Below, one piece after another: positions 7,540 through 16,641 of a stretch of 26,697 nucleotides of DNA. The position numbers and the translations under genes were made by a program. The notes below the pieces were generated by a model. That model worked only from the letters and a program-made list of their open reading frames with translations, was not told the origin of the DNA and did no database searches. The first letter of the stretch is position 1, and every line of letters starts with the position of its first letter. Origin of the DNA: a virus; IMG/VR virus record IMGVR_UViG_3300008012_000148, positions 1 through 26,697 of that record, one strand, 5' to 3'.

Positions 7540-10392
7540 ATGTCAGCCTATCGTGAATTAGTTGAGTTTATAACCAAGTCGGTAACGAACGCTGAAAATA
7601 AATCTTATGGTAATTTAGCACCAGAAGAAAACATAACACCCGGCCCCGGCGGTTCGCTTGTTATTAAGGGGTTAGATGATAGCGACGTTAAGGCTCTCAA
7701 CGATGTTTTGCGTGAAGGTGGTTTCGAACAAGGTTTAGACCTTGGTCGCATTGGTAAAATATTTGATGGCACGACAGATGACTTTAATCCAACAACTGTT
7801 TTTGAAAACATAAAGAAAAACAACGAAGCTCTGTTTAAACATCTAAAAAGAGATAAGCAGTCTATGGAAGCAATGGTTGCAATGGCAAATGCAACTGGTT
7901 TTGAAAACATTGCAGTTAAGTTTCTAAACCGAAAACCCGGTGAAATACTGCCAGCAGAGGATGCATTAGCTGGCATTTTAACGCTTATAAAATTTGGTAA
8001 AGAACTACAGTATGGAGCGCACAAGGCTTACCGTAGCCTAGACCGTAAAACCAGAGAAACAGAGTTTAAAAAATTACAAGTTATGGCGGCTGTGCAATCT
8101 AACTTGGCTGCACAGGTCTCTGGTAATGTGTCTGAATATGGTAGAGGTTTAGGTGTTGTCAGTTCAATAGCAAAGCTAGAAAATTTGGATGTATCTGCTT
8201 ACGCTGAAAGTTTAGATACATGGGTACGGGAAGCTGATGAGGGTTTAGTTGATTATCACCTACATACTTTTTTACAGCTTTCTACACCAATGCAAAGAGC
8301 AAGATATGCAGAAAAAGGTTTTGTTTCAAAGTCTTGGGATTTTGCAATGGAAAACTATATTAACGCTCTTTTGTCAGCCCCTTCCACACATATCGTAAAC
8401 ATTGCGGGTAATGCTGGGTTTCAAGTGCAAACTTTAGCAGAACGTGGATTAGCTGGGGTAATAGGAAACATTAGAACACTTGGGGGTTTACGAGGTGACG
8501 TTGGCGACCAAAGATATGTAGGGGAAGCGGCTGCTGAAGCTCACGGTCTTATGATGGCTCAAAAAGATGCTGTTCTTCTTATGGCTAGAACTATGGCTAC
8601 TGGTGAAAGTGGTGACCTAGTAAGTAAAATAGATTTGCGTACTAGACGGGCATTAGGAAGCACTGACAACTTAAATGATATTAAAACAAGTATGGCTCAA
8701 GGCGATTATTTTAAATCGTTTGTTGATTTGTTTGGCATATCTACAAGGTTACCCGGACGGTTCCTAGCAAGTGAAGATGAGTATTTTAAAGTTATTACGA
8801 TGCGTCGTGTACTGTACCGAGAAGCACACAGAGCATCACAAATAGCTTACACTACAGCAAGGCGAGAAGGAATAAGCAGAGATGAGTCTAAAGAACTAGC
8901 ATCACAAAAATACGCAGATATTTTAACTACTACACCTGATGAAATTAAAAATATGATGACTACGGAAGCACGTAAGATGACTTTTCAAGGTGCGCCTGAT
9001 GGATTTTTTGGTCGTGCGGGTTCGTTTGTAAATAGTGTTCCTTTAATAAAAACTGTTGTGCCTTTTTATAATACGCCGACTAATATTATTAACGAGGCGT
9101 TTGACCGTACCTTAAACTGGTCACCTGTTTACAAAGCAATAAAAGGAAATATTAAAGGCGAACAAACCATAACAGGCAAAGAATTAGATGATGCTTTAGC
9201 CAAACTAACTTTAGGCAATGGTTTAGCTATGACAATGTATCTAATCGCTAGTGGAGAGTATGGTGATGATATTGTAATTACTGGCACAGGTCCAAGTGAA
9301 TTTGCTGCTAAACGTAATATTATGGATTCCGCTGGGTTTAACCCAGCATCTATTGGATTTAAACAGCCTGACGGCACTTACGAAACAATGACTTTTAGTA
9401 GGTTTGACCCTATGTCGGCGTTGCTTGTAATGGGCGCAGACCTAGCAAACTATATGAAATATGAAGATGACCCTAACGCACTGTCAGCCGTTATAAACGG
9501 TTATGTTTTAGCAACTGCTGAATATGCGTCAAGCTTACCGTTTCTTCAAGGCGTGGCAGAAATGTCTGAGTTTGCTATGGGTCGAGGTACAAAAGAAGAC
9601 GCTGGTCAAAGAATGTTGCAATATTTTGGTCAGCTTTCTTCAGGTGTTGGTACGAATGTACTTGGTAATTTAGACCGTGCAAGTTTTGGAATAGGTAGTT
9701 ACGCTGCACATTATTTAAGCGACGGTCAGTATACACCCGTAACACAATCTAGTTTTCACGCAATGCTCGAAAGAATGAACGACCCAACTTCTAGTAATAC
9801 AGCATTACCACCGGGCAAAGACCCCATAACTGGCAAGCTTTACACCGAGGCCCCTTTGTTTATGCAAGGGTTCTATAGCGGATTACAAAAAGCTAAAGCA
9901 AGAAACCCATACTTTGCAGATGATTTACCACCGGGTTTAGATTTTTGGGGGAATGAAGTTGCGCGAGGTCAGGGGACTCTAGGTGAAAATTTTAACCCTA
10001 CAAGACTAAGAACGGCTAAATATTCTAAAGTAGACCAAGAGTTGCTTAGATTGAGTGAGATAGGTATTGGCACTTTTTCATTGCACAACAAAAGTATTAA
10101 TCAAGTTAAGCTAAACAACGAGGAAATTAACGAATTTCATACGCTTATAAACACCGTTGATGCAAACGGTAATACGCCCGAAGAAACAGGATACGACCCA
10201 ACAAGCACTTTAACTAATGCTTTGTTGTTTGAAGTTCTTGACGCTGATTATAATTCGTTAGTTACAGACGAGGACAAATTTAAAGCTTTAAACACTATTT
10301 TAAGTGATAGACGCGAGTTAGCTAGAGAAGCGTTTATTGAAAATTCTTCAAGGTTTCAACTAATGAAAGTAGTAGAGGAAGCAATGCAGTGA
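7540..10392 (+). CDS. Large internal virion / polyvalent protein with LPD38-like regions
   Basis: This 950-aa protein is the last of the internal protein run, in the position of T7 gp16. Two blocks are recognisable from large polyvalent phage proteins (LPD38-type). One is near residue 267 (FAMENYINALLSAPSTHIVN, then IAGNAGFQ). The other is near residues 500-520 (PLIKTVVPFYNTPTNIINEA), where the helices look membrane-interacting. Further helical, charged segments follow to the C-terminus. I see no lysozyme-like transglycosylase motif of the kind at the T7 gp16 N-terminus. Such proteins are packed in the head and injected with DNA. The start has an AAGG 9 nt upstream within the end of the previous gene. 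The 139-codon antisense frame under its N-terminus is not credible. Confidence 0.7.
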   Translation: MSAYRELVEFITKSVTNAENKSYGNLAPEENITPGPGGSLVIKGLDDSDVKALNDVLREGGFEQGLDLGRIGKIFDGTTDDFNPTTVFENIKKNNEALFKHLKRDKQSMEAMVAMANATGFENIAVKFLNRKPGEILPAEDALAGILTLIKFGKELQYGAHKAYRSLDRKTRETEFKKLQVMAAVQSNLAAQVSGNVSEYGRGLGVVSSIAKLENLDVSAYAESLDTWVREADEGLVDYHLHTFLQLSTPMQRARYAEKGFVSKSWDFAMENYINALLSAPSTHIVNIAGNAGFQVQTLAERGLAGVIGNIRTLGGLRGDVGDQRYVGEAAAEAHGLMMAQKDAVLLMARTMATGESGDLVSKIDLRTRRALGSTDNLNDIKTSMAQGDYFKSFVDLFGISTRLPGRFLASEDEYFKVITMRRVLYREAHRASQIAYTTARREGISRDESKELASQKYADILTTTPDEIKNMMTTEARKMTFQGAPDGFFGRAGSFVNSVPLIKTVVPFYNTPTNIINEAFDRTLNWSPVYKAIKGNIKGEQTITGKELDDALAKLTLGNGLAMTMYLIASGEYGDDIVITGTGPSEFAAKRNIMDSAGFNPASIGFKQPDGTYETMTFSRFDPMSALLVMGADLANYMKYEDDPNALSAVINGYVLATAEYASSLPFLQGVAEMSEFAMGRGTKEDAGQRMLQYFGQLSSGVGTNVLGNLDRASFGIGSYAAHYLSDGQYTPVTQSSFHAMLERMNDPTSSNTALPPGKDPITGKLYTEAPLFMQGFYSGLQKAKARNPYFADDLPPGLDFWGNEVARGQGTLGENFNPTRLRTAKYSKVDQELLRLSEIGIGTFSLHNKSINQVKLNNEEINEFHTLINTVDANGNTPEETGYDPTSTLTNALLFEVLDADYNSLVTDEDKFKALNTILSDRRELAREAFIENSSRFQLMKVVEEAMQ

Positions 10393-10439
10393 CAAACGTG
10401 TGTAAATGGTGTACAAATACCAAAAGTGAGGTGTGGTAA

Positions 10440-11417
10440 ATGGCTACGTTTAGTATAACAGACCAAACAAGACGGGCGCAGTATACGGCTAATGGGTCAA
10501 CTACTGAGTTTAGTTTTAGTTTTCAGGTCAATAATACTTCGGATATTAAAGTAGATGTTGACGGTACACTAAAGACTGAAAGCACCCATTACGATATAAA
10601 AACTTCGTCTAACTCTGTAGGGCTGAACACAGACGGCACGGGCAAGGTGGTGTTTAGAACTAGTCCATCTGACCATACTCCGGCTAACACTTCGGTTGTT
10701 AGTGTCTTTAGTGACTTACCTCTTAGCAGAACGAGCGTATATACGAGCGGCGGTAATATTACAGCAGCTTCGCTAGAAAATGATTTCGACACACTAACGA
10801 TGATACTGGCTAGCCATGAAGAACGGCTAAACAGAGCAATGGTTGCCCCGGTAAGAGATGCGGTAAGCGTAGACCTTACTGTTCCTGATAAGGATGACCG
10901 TAAGGGTCGTGTATTAGGTTTCAACGCAACTTCAGGCGCAGCAGAGCAAGGCCCGTTAATAGCTGATGTACAATCGTTAGCAAATATTACTGCCGACATT
11001 GCTACACTGGCAGACATAGAAGATGGCACAGATGCGACTGATGCTATTCAGTCCGTTGCGGCGATAGCTAGTAACGTAACTACAGTTGCCGGGATAGCGA
11101 GTAATGTAACCGCAGTTGCTGGCAATGCTACGAATATAAACGCCGTTGCCGCTGATGCTACGGACATAGGTGCAGTAGCAGCAAAGGCTACACAAATAGG
11201 TTTGCTTGGTACTACTGACGCCATTGCTGATATGAACACTTTAGGCACTGCTCAAATAGTAAGTGACATGAATGCTTTGGCTGCTATCTCTGCCAACATA
11301 ACCACAGTTGCTGACAACACTGCCAACACCAATATTGTAGCAAGTAACATTTCAACAATTTCGCAGAAAGCAACCGTAGACGAAAGTACTGCGCTTGCGA
11401 TTGCCTTGGGTGGATAG
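10440..11417 (+). CDS. Tail fibre protein with T7 gp17-like N-terminal anchor
   Basis: This 325-aa fibre protein starts with the phage T7 fibre anchor domain (residues about 1-150). This is YTANGSTTEFSFSFQV, a strand-rich region with VDGTLKTESTHYDI, then LPLSRTSVYTSGGNITAASL and a helix with LNRAMVAPVRDAV, the usual anchor-to-shaft transition. Residues about 204-253 form about five imperfect 10-residue repeats of the type IASNVTTVAG / NATNINAVAA, expected to form a trimeric helical or beta-spiral shaft. No receptor-binding head follows, so this chain is likely an adaptor that attaches the tail to the fibres encoded downstream. A 47-nt gap precedes it, with GAGG near the ATG. Confidence 0.85.
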   Translation: MATFSITDQTRRAQYTANGSTTEFSFSFQVNNTSDIKVDVDGTLKTESTHYDIKTSSNSVGLNTDGTGKVVFRTSPSDHTPANTSVVSVFSDLPLSRTSVYTSGGNITAASLENDFDTLTMILASHEERLNRAMVAPVRDAVSVDLTVPDKDDRKGRVLGFNATSGAAEQGPLIADVQSLANITADIATLADIEDGTDATDAIQSVAAIASNVTTVAGIASNVTAVAGNATNINAVAADATDIGAVAAKATQIGLLGTTDAIADMNTLGTAQIVSDMNALAAISANITTVADNTANTNIVASNISTISQKATVDESTALAIALGG

Positions 11418-11426
11418 GAGAATAGA

Positions 11427-11780
11427 ATGGCAAATACATTTAAACTTATTACAAGGGATGTTGCGCCAGCTACCGCTGGTACTCCCGAAACAATTTACAC
11501 TGTCCAGACAGGCAGCACGATAGTTATGTTGGGAATGACACTAGCTAACGTCCACACTTCTCAGGTTACAGCGAGTGTAACGCTTGTTAGTACGACAACG
11601 CAGACAGGGCAGACGCAAAACACTACAGCACATTTGATTAAAGATGTGGCAATCCCTGCTGGTTCTACGCTTTCCCCACTTGAAGGAAAGATAAACATGA
11701 ACGTTGGCGATATTATAAAAGTGGACTGTTCAGTAGCAGATAAACTTTCTGTCACAATGAGCTATATGGAGATAACCTAG
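11427..11780 (+). CDS. Small tail/fibre-associated structural protein
   Basis: This 117-aa, beta-rich protein (many Thr and Val, no Cys-rich or catalytic motif) begins MANTFKLITRDVAPATAG and contains TIVMLGMTLANV. I recognise the pattern from small structural proteins that sit beside fibre genes in marine phages. A role as a fibre-tip or attachment protein is likely from context only. It lies 9 nt after the fibre anchor gene with a GGAGAATAG ribosome binding site, and its stop is directly followed by the ATG of the S74 fibre, so all three are co-translated. No signal peptide is present. Confidence 0.6.
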   Translation: MANTFKLITRDVAPATAGTPETIYTVQTGSTIVMLGMTLANVHTSQVTASVTLVSTTTQTGQTQNTTAHLIKDVAIPAGSTLSPLEGKINMNVGDIIKVDCSVADKLSVTMSYMEIT

Positions 11781-13265
11781 ATGGGTGGATACATAGGAGC
11801 AAGGGCTGGAACTATTAGTGCTACGGTTGCTAACGTCCAAGACGTAACAGCTACTGACACTACGCCAGAAGTTACTATAGTCAACACAACGCACGAAGAC
11901 ACTGATGGTGGGCGTGAAGGTAAGGTTATCTTCAAAGGTCAACAAAGTGGCGGTGAGGAAACTACATTAGCTGAAATTCAAGGTAGCCATGACGGTACGG
12001 CTGACGATGAAAAAGGCGATTTGATCTTCAGGACCAATGACGGCTCTGATGGCGCTAGTCCAACGGAGAGGCTACGCATAGATTCTGATGGGTCTATAGT
12101 TCCTGCTACATTAGGTACATCAAATGTAAAGCTTGGCCTTAATGCAGGTAAAGCTATCGCATCTGGCGGTAATTATAATACTGTTATTGGTGAAGAATCA
12201 GGAGCATCTTTGAGTACTGGGGATGTAAATACGTTTGTTGGGTATCAATCTGGAGACTCAACAACAACGTCAGGAAATAACGTAGGAGTGGGTTACGCTT
12301 CACTAACTACAAATATTTTATCTTCAAAAAATGTAGCCATAGGTAATAATGCTTTAAAAACTCATAATCTTGGTTCAGCAGGTGACGGTTTAAATGTAGC
12401 TGTTGGTCATGGTGCGGGTGAATCAGTTACCACAGGTGCAGAAAATACCTTTATTGGGGCTGAGGCTGGAGATGCTTGTACTGTAGGTAATGGAAATGTC
12501 GCAGTAGGAGTTCAAGCATTAACGACTGACCAAAACGGTAGTCGCTCAACTGCCGTTGGTACTACTGCTTTAAAAAACCAAGAAGCATCAGGAAGCACTT
12601 CTAACAATTATTATAATACTGCTCTTGGTTATGCTGCTGGATTAAATATATCAACAGGATATTACAATCAATGCTTTGGTGCTTTTGCAGGTGATGCAAT
12701 TAGCACAGGAACACACAATGTTATTATTGGTTATGACGCTGATGTAGACACAGGTGCTCGTGCAGGTGCGATTGCTATTGGCTCTATTTCAACTCATGCA
12801 GCAGATAATTCATTTAGAGTAAATGGTGGTGGTGGTGTTTATCACTCAGGCAACACTTCATCTTGGAATACAACTTCAGATGAAAGAATAAAAAAGAATA
12901 TTTCTGACAGCACTGTTGGATTAGCCGAAATAAATCAAATAAAAGTTAGAAACTTTGAGTATAGAACAGCAGAAGAAATTACCGATGAGGCTCTTCAAAG
13001 TTATGACTTAGAAAATTTAGCAGTAGCAAAAGAAGGTGTTCAAGTTGGTTGTATTGCTCAAGAGTTAGCAGCAGTCATACCAAGTGCTGTTATTGAAGAT
13101 GATAGAGGTGTTAAAAACGTACAAGATGATGAGATTAAATGGCACATGATTAAAGCTGTGCAAGAACTCTCAGCAAAAGTAACAACACTAGAAACAGAGA
13201 ACACAACCCAAGCAACACAAATAGCTGACCTCATTACGAGAGTAACGGCATTGGAGGCAGGATAA
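11781..13265 (+). CDS. Tail fibre/spike with C-terminal peptidase S74 intramolecular chaperone
   Basis: This 494-aa fibre contains about 230 residues of repeated YadA-head-like strands (patterns such as NTFVGYQSG, NVAVGVQAL, NTALGYAAG, residues about 125-345), which build a left-handed trimeric beta-roll. Residues 366-494 are the S74 chaperone domain. SDERIKKNI supplies the catalytic Ser366 and the expected Lys371, followed by NFEYRT and a C-terminal trimeric coiled coil (VQELSAKVTTLETENTTQATQIADLITRVTALEAG region). In known members this domain trimerises the fibre and then cuts itself off just before the Ser. The protein is therefore expected to mature to about 365 residues. It is coupled to the next gene by a TAATG overlap. 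Confidence 0.9.
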   Translation: MGGYIGARAGTISATVANVQDVTATDTTPEVTIVNTTHEDTDGGREGKVIFKGQQSGGEETTLAEIQGSHDGTADDEKGDLIFRTNDGSDGASPTERLRIDSDGSIVPATLGTSNVKLGLNAGKAIASGGNYNTVIGEESGASLSTGDVNTFVGYQSGDSTTTSGNNVGVGYASLTTNILSSKNVAIGNNALKTHNLGSAGDGLNVAVGHGAGESVTTGAENTFIGAEAGDACTVGNGNVAVGVQALTTDQNGSRSTAVGTTALKNQEASGSTSNNYYNTALGYAAGLNISTGYYNQCFGAFAGDAISTGTHNVIIGYDADVDTGARAGAIAIGSISTHAADNSFRVNGGGGVYHSGNTSSWNTTSDERIKKNISDSTVGLAEINQIKVRNFEYRTAEEITDEALQSYDLENLAVAKEGVQVGCIAQELAAVIPSAVIEDDRGVKNVQDDEIKWHMIKAVQELSAKVTTLETENTTQATQIADLITRVTALEAG

Positions 13266-13717
13266 TGGCTGGATATGTAGGCAATGTACCTGTTCCACAG
13301 GCTACCCAAACAAGGGATTTGACAACAGCAACGGCTGGTCAAACAACATTCCCTACTGGTGGTTATACTCCTCAGTTTTTAGACGTTTATCTCAATGGAA
13401 TATTGCTCGTAAACGGAACAGACTACACAGCTAGTAATGGCTCTGATGTTGTCTTAACTGTAGGTGCTACTGTTGGCGATATTCTTTCTGTCATTGCTTA
13501 CACAACCTTTGAAGTCGCTAACGTATCGGGCGGTGGGATGTTTAAAGGTGACAACGGAACGGTAGGCTCTAGGGCTGGTGATATATTTCGCATTAACGAA
13601 CAGACACTAAACTCTAACACAACCATTGACGCAGCAGAAAATGCTTCATGCACAGGCCCACTTACTGTGGCATCTGGAGCAACGCTTACTGTCTCTGGCA
13701 ACTTAACGGTGGTATAG
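13265..13717 (+). CDS. Tail fibre-like protein with beta-rich LNG-type domain
   Basis: This 150-aa protein belongs to a common class of phage fibre modules. Its first 80 residues contain QTTFPTGGYTPQFLDVYLNG and then LVNGTDYTASNGSDVVL, the signature of a small beta-sandwich found in many tail-fibre and short-tail proteins. The C-terminal part has low-complexity Thr/Ser strands (GPLTVASGATLTVSGNLTV) like the start of a beta-helix that ends early. It starts on the last base of the S74 fibre stop. It could be an exchangeable tip domain. The host receptor cannot be inferred. Confidence 0.7.
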   Translation: MAGYVGNVPVPQATQTRDLTTATAGQTTFPTGGYTPQFLDVYLNGILLVNGTDYTASNGSDVVLTVGATVGDILSVIAYTTFEVANVSGGGMFKGDNGTVGSRAGDIFRINEQTLNSNTTIDAAENASCTGPLTVASGATLTVSGNLTVV

Positions 13718-13718
13718 A

Positions 13719-14240
13719 ATGAGTACACTCACGGTTCAAACACTGCAAGCTCCTACAAGTGGGGCTAATGCAAACAAACTTCTTGTTGGTAGTGGGCATA
13801 CACTTCATGCGGCTGGTCATGTTATTCAATATATACCAGCAACCTTTGCTACTTTTCAAACAAGGTTTACAACAACTTCTAATTCTTATGGTACAAGTGG
13901 ATACTCACTAACAATCACACCGAAGTCTGCCACTAATTTAATTTTAATAAGTTATCATCTTTCAGCATATTGTAACAATTCTAGTCATTACATCTATTCT
14001 ATTGTTCATAAATCAACAACAAATTCTTTACTTACCCAAACAGAAAATGCTGTTGGCCTTGGTGCTTGGGCTACACTATCGTGTTCTGCTAGTGAAGTTG
14101 CGGGAACAACAAGTGCTATAACTTATACTATTCATGGTAAAGCTAGTGGTGGCACTGGTTATTTAGGATGGAGTGGCGGCGGTTATGTTTCGCCTTCTCA
14201 AAATTTTAACTCATTTCATCTAATGGAGATAGCACAATGA
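13719..14240 (+). CDS. Fibre-tip module protein, first of a tandem set
   Basis: This 173-aa protein starts MSTLTVQTLQAPTSG, a short N-terminal leader shared in form with the next two genes (M-S-x-L-x-V-D/Q-T/A-L/I-Q). In marine phages this leader heads many small fibre or tip proteins and seems to be an attachment peptide. The body (residues about 40-170) is beta-rich, with FTTTSNSYGTSGYSLTITPK and a C-terminal FHLMEIAQ strand, consistent with a jelly-roll-like sandwich. The stop overlaps the start of the next gene (ATGA). Receptor binding is inferred from the neighbourhood. Confidence 0.6.
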   Translation: MSTLTVQTLQAPTSGANANKLLVGSGHTLHAAGHVIQYIPATFATFQTRFTTTSNSYGTSGYSLTITPKSATNLILISYHLSAYCNNSSHYIYSIVHKSTTNSLLTQTENAVGLGAWATLSCSASEVAGTTSAITYTIHGKASGGTGYLGWSGGGYVSPSQNFNSFHLMEIAQ

Positions 14241-14710
14241 GCATCCTCAAGGTCGATACTCTCCAGCCAGCGACAAGTTCTTTTGTTGATATTGCTGGTC
14301 ATATTATTGGATATGGCCATGCTGAACACACTACTCAATTAGTTGTTACTAGCACTTCTTTTGTAGATAGTGGCATATCTCTTTCTTACACAGCAAAAAA
14401 AGCAAACAGCAAACTATTAATTAACTGGTGTGTTCCATGTGAACATTATGATGGTGGTAGTAATTCTGAACTTATAGGTCAACTACAGCTATTTAAAGAT
14501 GGCTCTACTGTTGGCAGTGATTACGATAGTCTTCTGACTCAGGAAAATATTAAAAGAAGCGGTGGGTCAGTAACAGCCCAATGTTTACTAGACGCTGGTG
14601 ATACAAGCGCACACACTTGGAAGCTATACGCTAAAACAACTGCCGACAATTTTACTATATTTAGATACGGTGTAAGAGGTAATTTAACTATACTGGAGAT
14701 AGCCCAATGA
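14237..14710 (+). CDS. Fibre-tip module protein, second of a tandem set
   Basis: This 157-aa protein has the leader MSILKVDTLQPATSS and a beta-rich body ending LTILEIAQ, matching the leader and ending of the preceding protein. The middle diverges completely, with SKLLINWCVPCEHY and LLTQENIKRSGG. It appears to be a paralogue generated by tandem duplication with a replaced or fast-evolving middle, as seen for phage receptor-binding modules. Start and stop overlap both neighbours by four bases. Two cysteines (CVPC) are present but the cytoplasmic assembly makes a disulphide doubtful. Confidence 0.6.
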   Translation: MSILKVDTLQPATSSFVDIAGHIIGYGHAEHTTQLVVTSTSFVDSGISLSYTAKKANSKLLINWCVPCEHYDGGSNSELIGQLQLFKDGSTVGSDYDSLLTQENIKRSGGSVTAQCLLDAGDTSAHTWKLYAKTTADNFTIFRYGVRGNLTILEIAQ

Positions 14711-15192
14711 GTTCAGTATTAAAAGTAGATGCAATACAGAATACGGCTGGTACTAGTGCGCTGACTATAGATAGTGGTGGAAGAATATTGAAGCCAACAA
14801 CCCCTCATTTTCATGTAACAAAAACGGATGGTCATGTAGGCGCAAGTACAACTATCGTTTGGAATAATAAAGTCAGAGATACTGAAAATGCTTATAGTAC
14901 CTCTACAGGAAAATATACAATCCCATCTGGTTTAACTGGGCTTTGGTGGTTTGGAGTATCAGGATTAGCACAAAGTACTGATTTTATAGAAATTTCTATG
15001 AAAAATAATGGCACATTAGTCTTTAATGCTAGAGATAGAGATGATGGAAATACTACATCTAGTAGTGCCACAATAAATGTTGCTTACTACGTCACAGCAG
15101 GGGATGAATTATTACTCAATACAGAAGCAAGTTCTAGTATGTATGGAACAGGAAGCCCATACTCTTTTTGGACTGGATATTTTATAGGATAG
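14707..15192 (+). CDS. Fibre-tip module protein, third of a tandem set, C1q/jelly-roll-like
   Basis: This 161-aa protein carries the leader SSVLKVDAIQNTAGTSALTI common to many phage fibre modules. A body follows that resembles C1q/TNF-like jelly-roll domains: HFHVTKTDGH, a segment NAYSTSTGKYTIPSGLTGLW (the usual position of the G-x-Y-x-h-P motif in phage C1q-like domains), and a C-terminal SYSFWTGYFIG-type strand. Such domains trimerise and present variable loops. The stop is 5 nt before the tail chaperone gene start. Confidence 0.65.
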   Translation: MSSVLKVDAIQNTAGTSALTIDSGGRILKPTTPHFHVTKTDGHVGASTTIVWNNKVRDTENAYSTSTGKYTIPSGLTGLWWFGVSGLAQSTDFIEISMKNNGTLVFNARDRDDGNTTSSSATINVAYYVTAGDELLLNTEASSSMYGTGSPYSFWTGYFIG

Positions 15193-15197
15193 GAAAA

Positions 15198-15596
15198 ATG
15201 ACAGATATAAGCATATCAACAGCACTAAACGAGTTGGGTATTACGGAGTGGGTTCTTCGTGGTGAACCAACAACAGAAGCAGAGTTCAATGAGATGTTCC
15301 GAAAGGTAACAGGCTCAGATGACAATGGCTCTGCAATAGAAAGCAGTAACCCTAGTGACTTTGGAGTTACATGGAAGCAAGCATCAGATAAAAAGACTGA
15401 GCTAGTTAATGCCAAGCCAATGGCTGACCTTCGAGCAGAGCGTGACAGACGCTTGGCTGAGACAGATTGGATGGCTAGTTCTGATGTAACCCTAGCAGAC
15501 GCTTGGAAGACCTATCGACAGGCATTGAGAGATGCTCCAGCGCAAGATGGGGTCACTGGATTAGACAATGTAACTTGGCCCACAAAGCCATCGTGA
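15198..15596 (+). CDS. Tail assembly chaperone (Phage_tail_APC family)
   Basis: This 132-aa protein has the diagnostic C-terminal domain of phage tail assembly chaperones: LRAERDRRLAETDWMAS followed by AWKTYRQALRDAP and ending NVTWPTKPS. The N-terminal half (GITEWVLRGEPTTEAEFNEM) is also typical of the longer forms. These proteins help fold or attach fibres and are not usually kept in the virion. I chose the ATG at 15198 because TAGGAAAA precedes it. An ATG 30 nt further upstream lies inside the previous gene and lacks a site. Its place directly after a series of fibre genes fits the role. Confidence 0.85.
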   Translation: MTDISISTALNELGITEWVLRGEPTTEAEFNEMFRKVTGSDDNGSAIESSNPSDFGVTWKQASDKKTELVNAKPMADLRAERDRRLAETDWMASSDVTLADAWKTYRQALRDAPAQDGVTGLDNVTWPTKPS

Positions 15597-15604
15597 GGTA
15601 GACA

Positions 15605-16639
15605 ATGAGTTTAGCGAGAGATATAGCAGACCTTGGAGCAGTAACTTCTAGGCTCGATACTGTTGGTGCTAGTAGCGGTGCGCTGAGTAATAGAAATTTG
15701 GTGACTAATGGTTCCATGATTATAAGCCAACGCTCAACAAGTGTAAGTAGCCAGACAGGTTCGGGATATAAAACTGTAGATAGGATTTACACAAATGCTT
15801 CTGGTGCTACATACAATCAGTCTCAGCAAACTGTAACTGTTGGAGGTGAAACAGGATTACCTCTACAGTTTACTAAGTATCTTAGACATAATGTTACAAC
15901 TGGTAATAACTGGTCACAGATTTATCACAAAATAGAAGATGTAGCTTTAGTTCCTGAAGGTACTGTTACTTTGTCTTTTTATGCAAAAGGAACTAGCCCA
16001 AACGCTGGTTTGACTTTCTATGCTTGGCAAAATTTTGGAAGCGGAGGTAGTAGTGAAGTTGGAATTTCATCAATAAGCCAAACTGTTACTTTAACTTCAA
16101 CTTGGCAAAGATTTACTGTTCCTATTACAGTACCTTCAATGACAGGTAAGACAATAGGAACTGGTAGCCATTTTTACTTTGGAATAGGACAAGGTGGTAG
16201 TACATCTACTGATGCTTGGACACTAGATATAACAGGACTACAACTAGAAGTAGGCGACACCGCCACGGACTTCGAGCATAGAAGCTTTGGGGATGAGTTG
16301 CAGAGGTGTCAAAGGTATTACAATCAAATACAAAAAGGAGCATGGGGAGTAGCTTCTGCTGGTGGTACTCCTGTTTTTCATTTTTTTCCACCTGTTGAAA
16401 TGAGGGTAGCACCTTCTTACAGTTTGACTGTAAATAAAGTAGCTATGGGTGATATGTTAACACAAGGTTTTGATTTAACTGGAGCAACTATTTCTGCTAA
16501 TAACCATAACACCTCAAGTGTTTGTGTTTGGTATTTTACTGCTAGTAGCTTTTCAGCAACAATGACGAATTTTAGACCTTTATTATTAGAATCTGGTGGT
16601 TCTTTTAATGGCGAAGTTCAAATGTCAGCGGAGTTATAG
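15605..16639 (+). CDS. Tail fibre protein with lectin-like (carbohydrate-binding-like) domain
   Basis: This 344-aa protein starts with a coiled-coil-like leader (SLARDIADLGAVTSRLDTVG). A segment NRNLVTNGSMIISQRSTS opens a beta-sandwich widely found in phage fibres, with VDRIY, LSFYAKGT and TWQRFTVPI strands and the closing block LQLEVGDTATDFEHRSFGDELQRCQRYY (cited in part; residues about 210-240). This fold resembles carbohydrate-binding modules. The last 100 residues are a separate beta-rich tip. It is the longest receptor-type module after the S74 fibre and is a good candidate for the actual receptor-binding protein. A GAGGTAGACA site precedes the ATG. Confidence 0.8.
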   Translation: MSLARDIADLGAVTSRLDTVGASSGALSNRNLVTNGSMIISQRSTSVSSQTGSGYKTVDRIYTNASGATYNQSQQTVTVGGETGLPLQFTKYLRHNVTTGNNWSQIYHKIEDVALVPEGTVTLSFYAKGTSPNAGLTFYAWQNFGSGGSSEVGISSISQTVTLTSTWQRFTVPITVPSMTGKTIGTGSHFYFGIGQGGSTSTDAWTLDITGLQLEVGDTATDFEHRSFGDELQRCQRYYNQIQKGAWGVASAGGTPVFHFFPPVEMRVAPSYSLTVNKVAMGDMLTQGFDLTGATISANNHNTSSVCVWYFTASSFSATMTNFRPLLLESGGSFNGEVQMSAEL

Positions 16640-16641
16640 TT

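Noticed and set aside
7605-8024. A 139-codon open frame on the minus strand under the 950-aa virion protein gene
   Set aside because: Its product is low-complexity, rich in Ser and Pro, without a good ribosome binding site. It is antisense to a well-supported gene and is best explained by codon bias.
10393-10439. Gap before the tail fibre gene with TGGTGTACAAATACC, compared with the 20-nt promoter-like element
   Set aside because: The resemblance is partial and lacks the ATATAGG core, so I do not count it as a third copy.
10589-11029. A 146-codon minus-strand frame under the tail fibre gene
   Set aside because: It is composed mostly of Ser, Ala, Leu and Val, mirrors the sense codons of the fibre, and has no motif or start signal.
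11048-11248. Repetitive minus-strand frame of about 66 codons
   Set aside because: It is the antisense reading of the 10-residue repeats in the fibre shaft.
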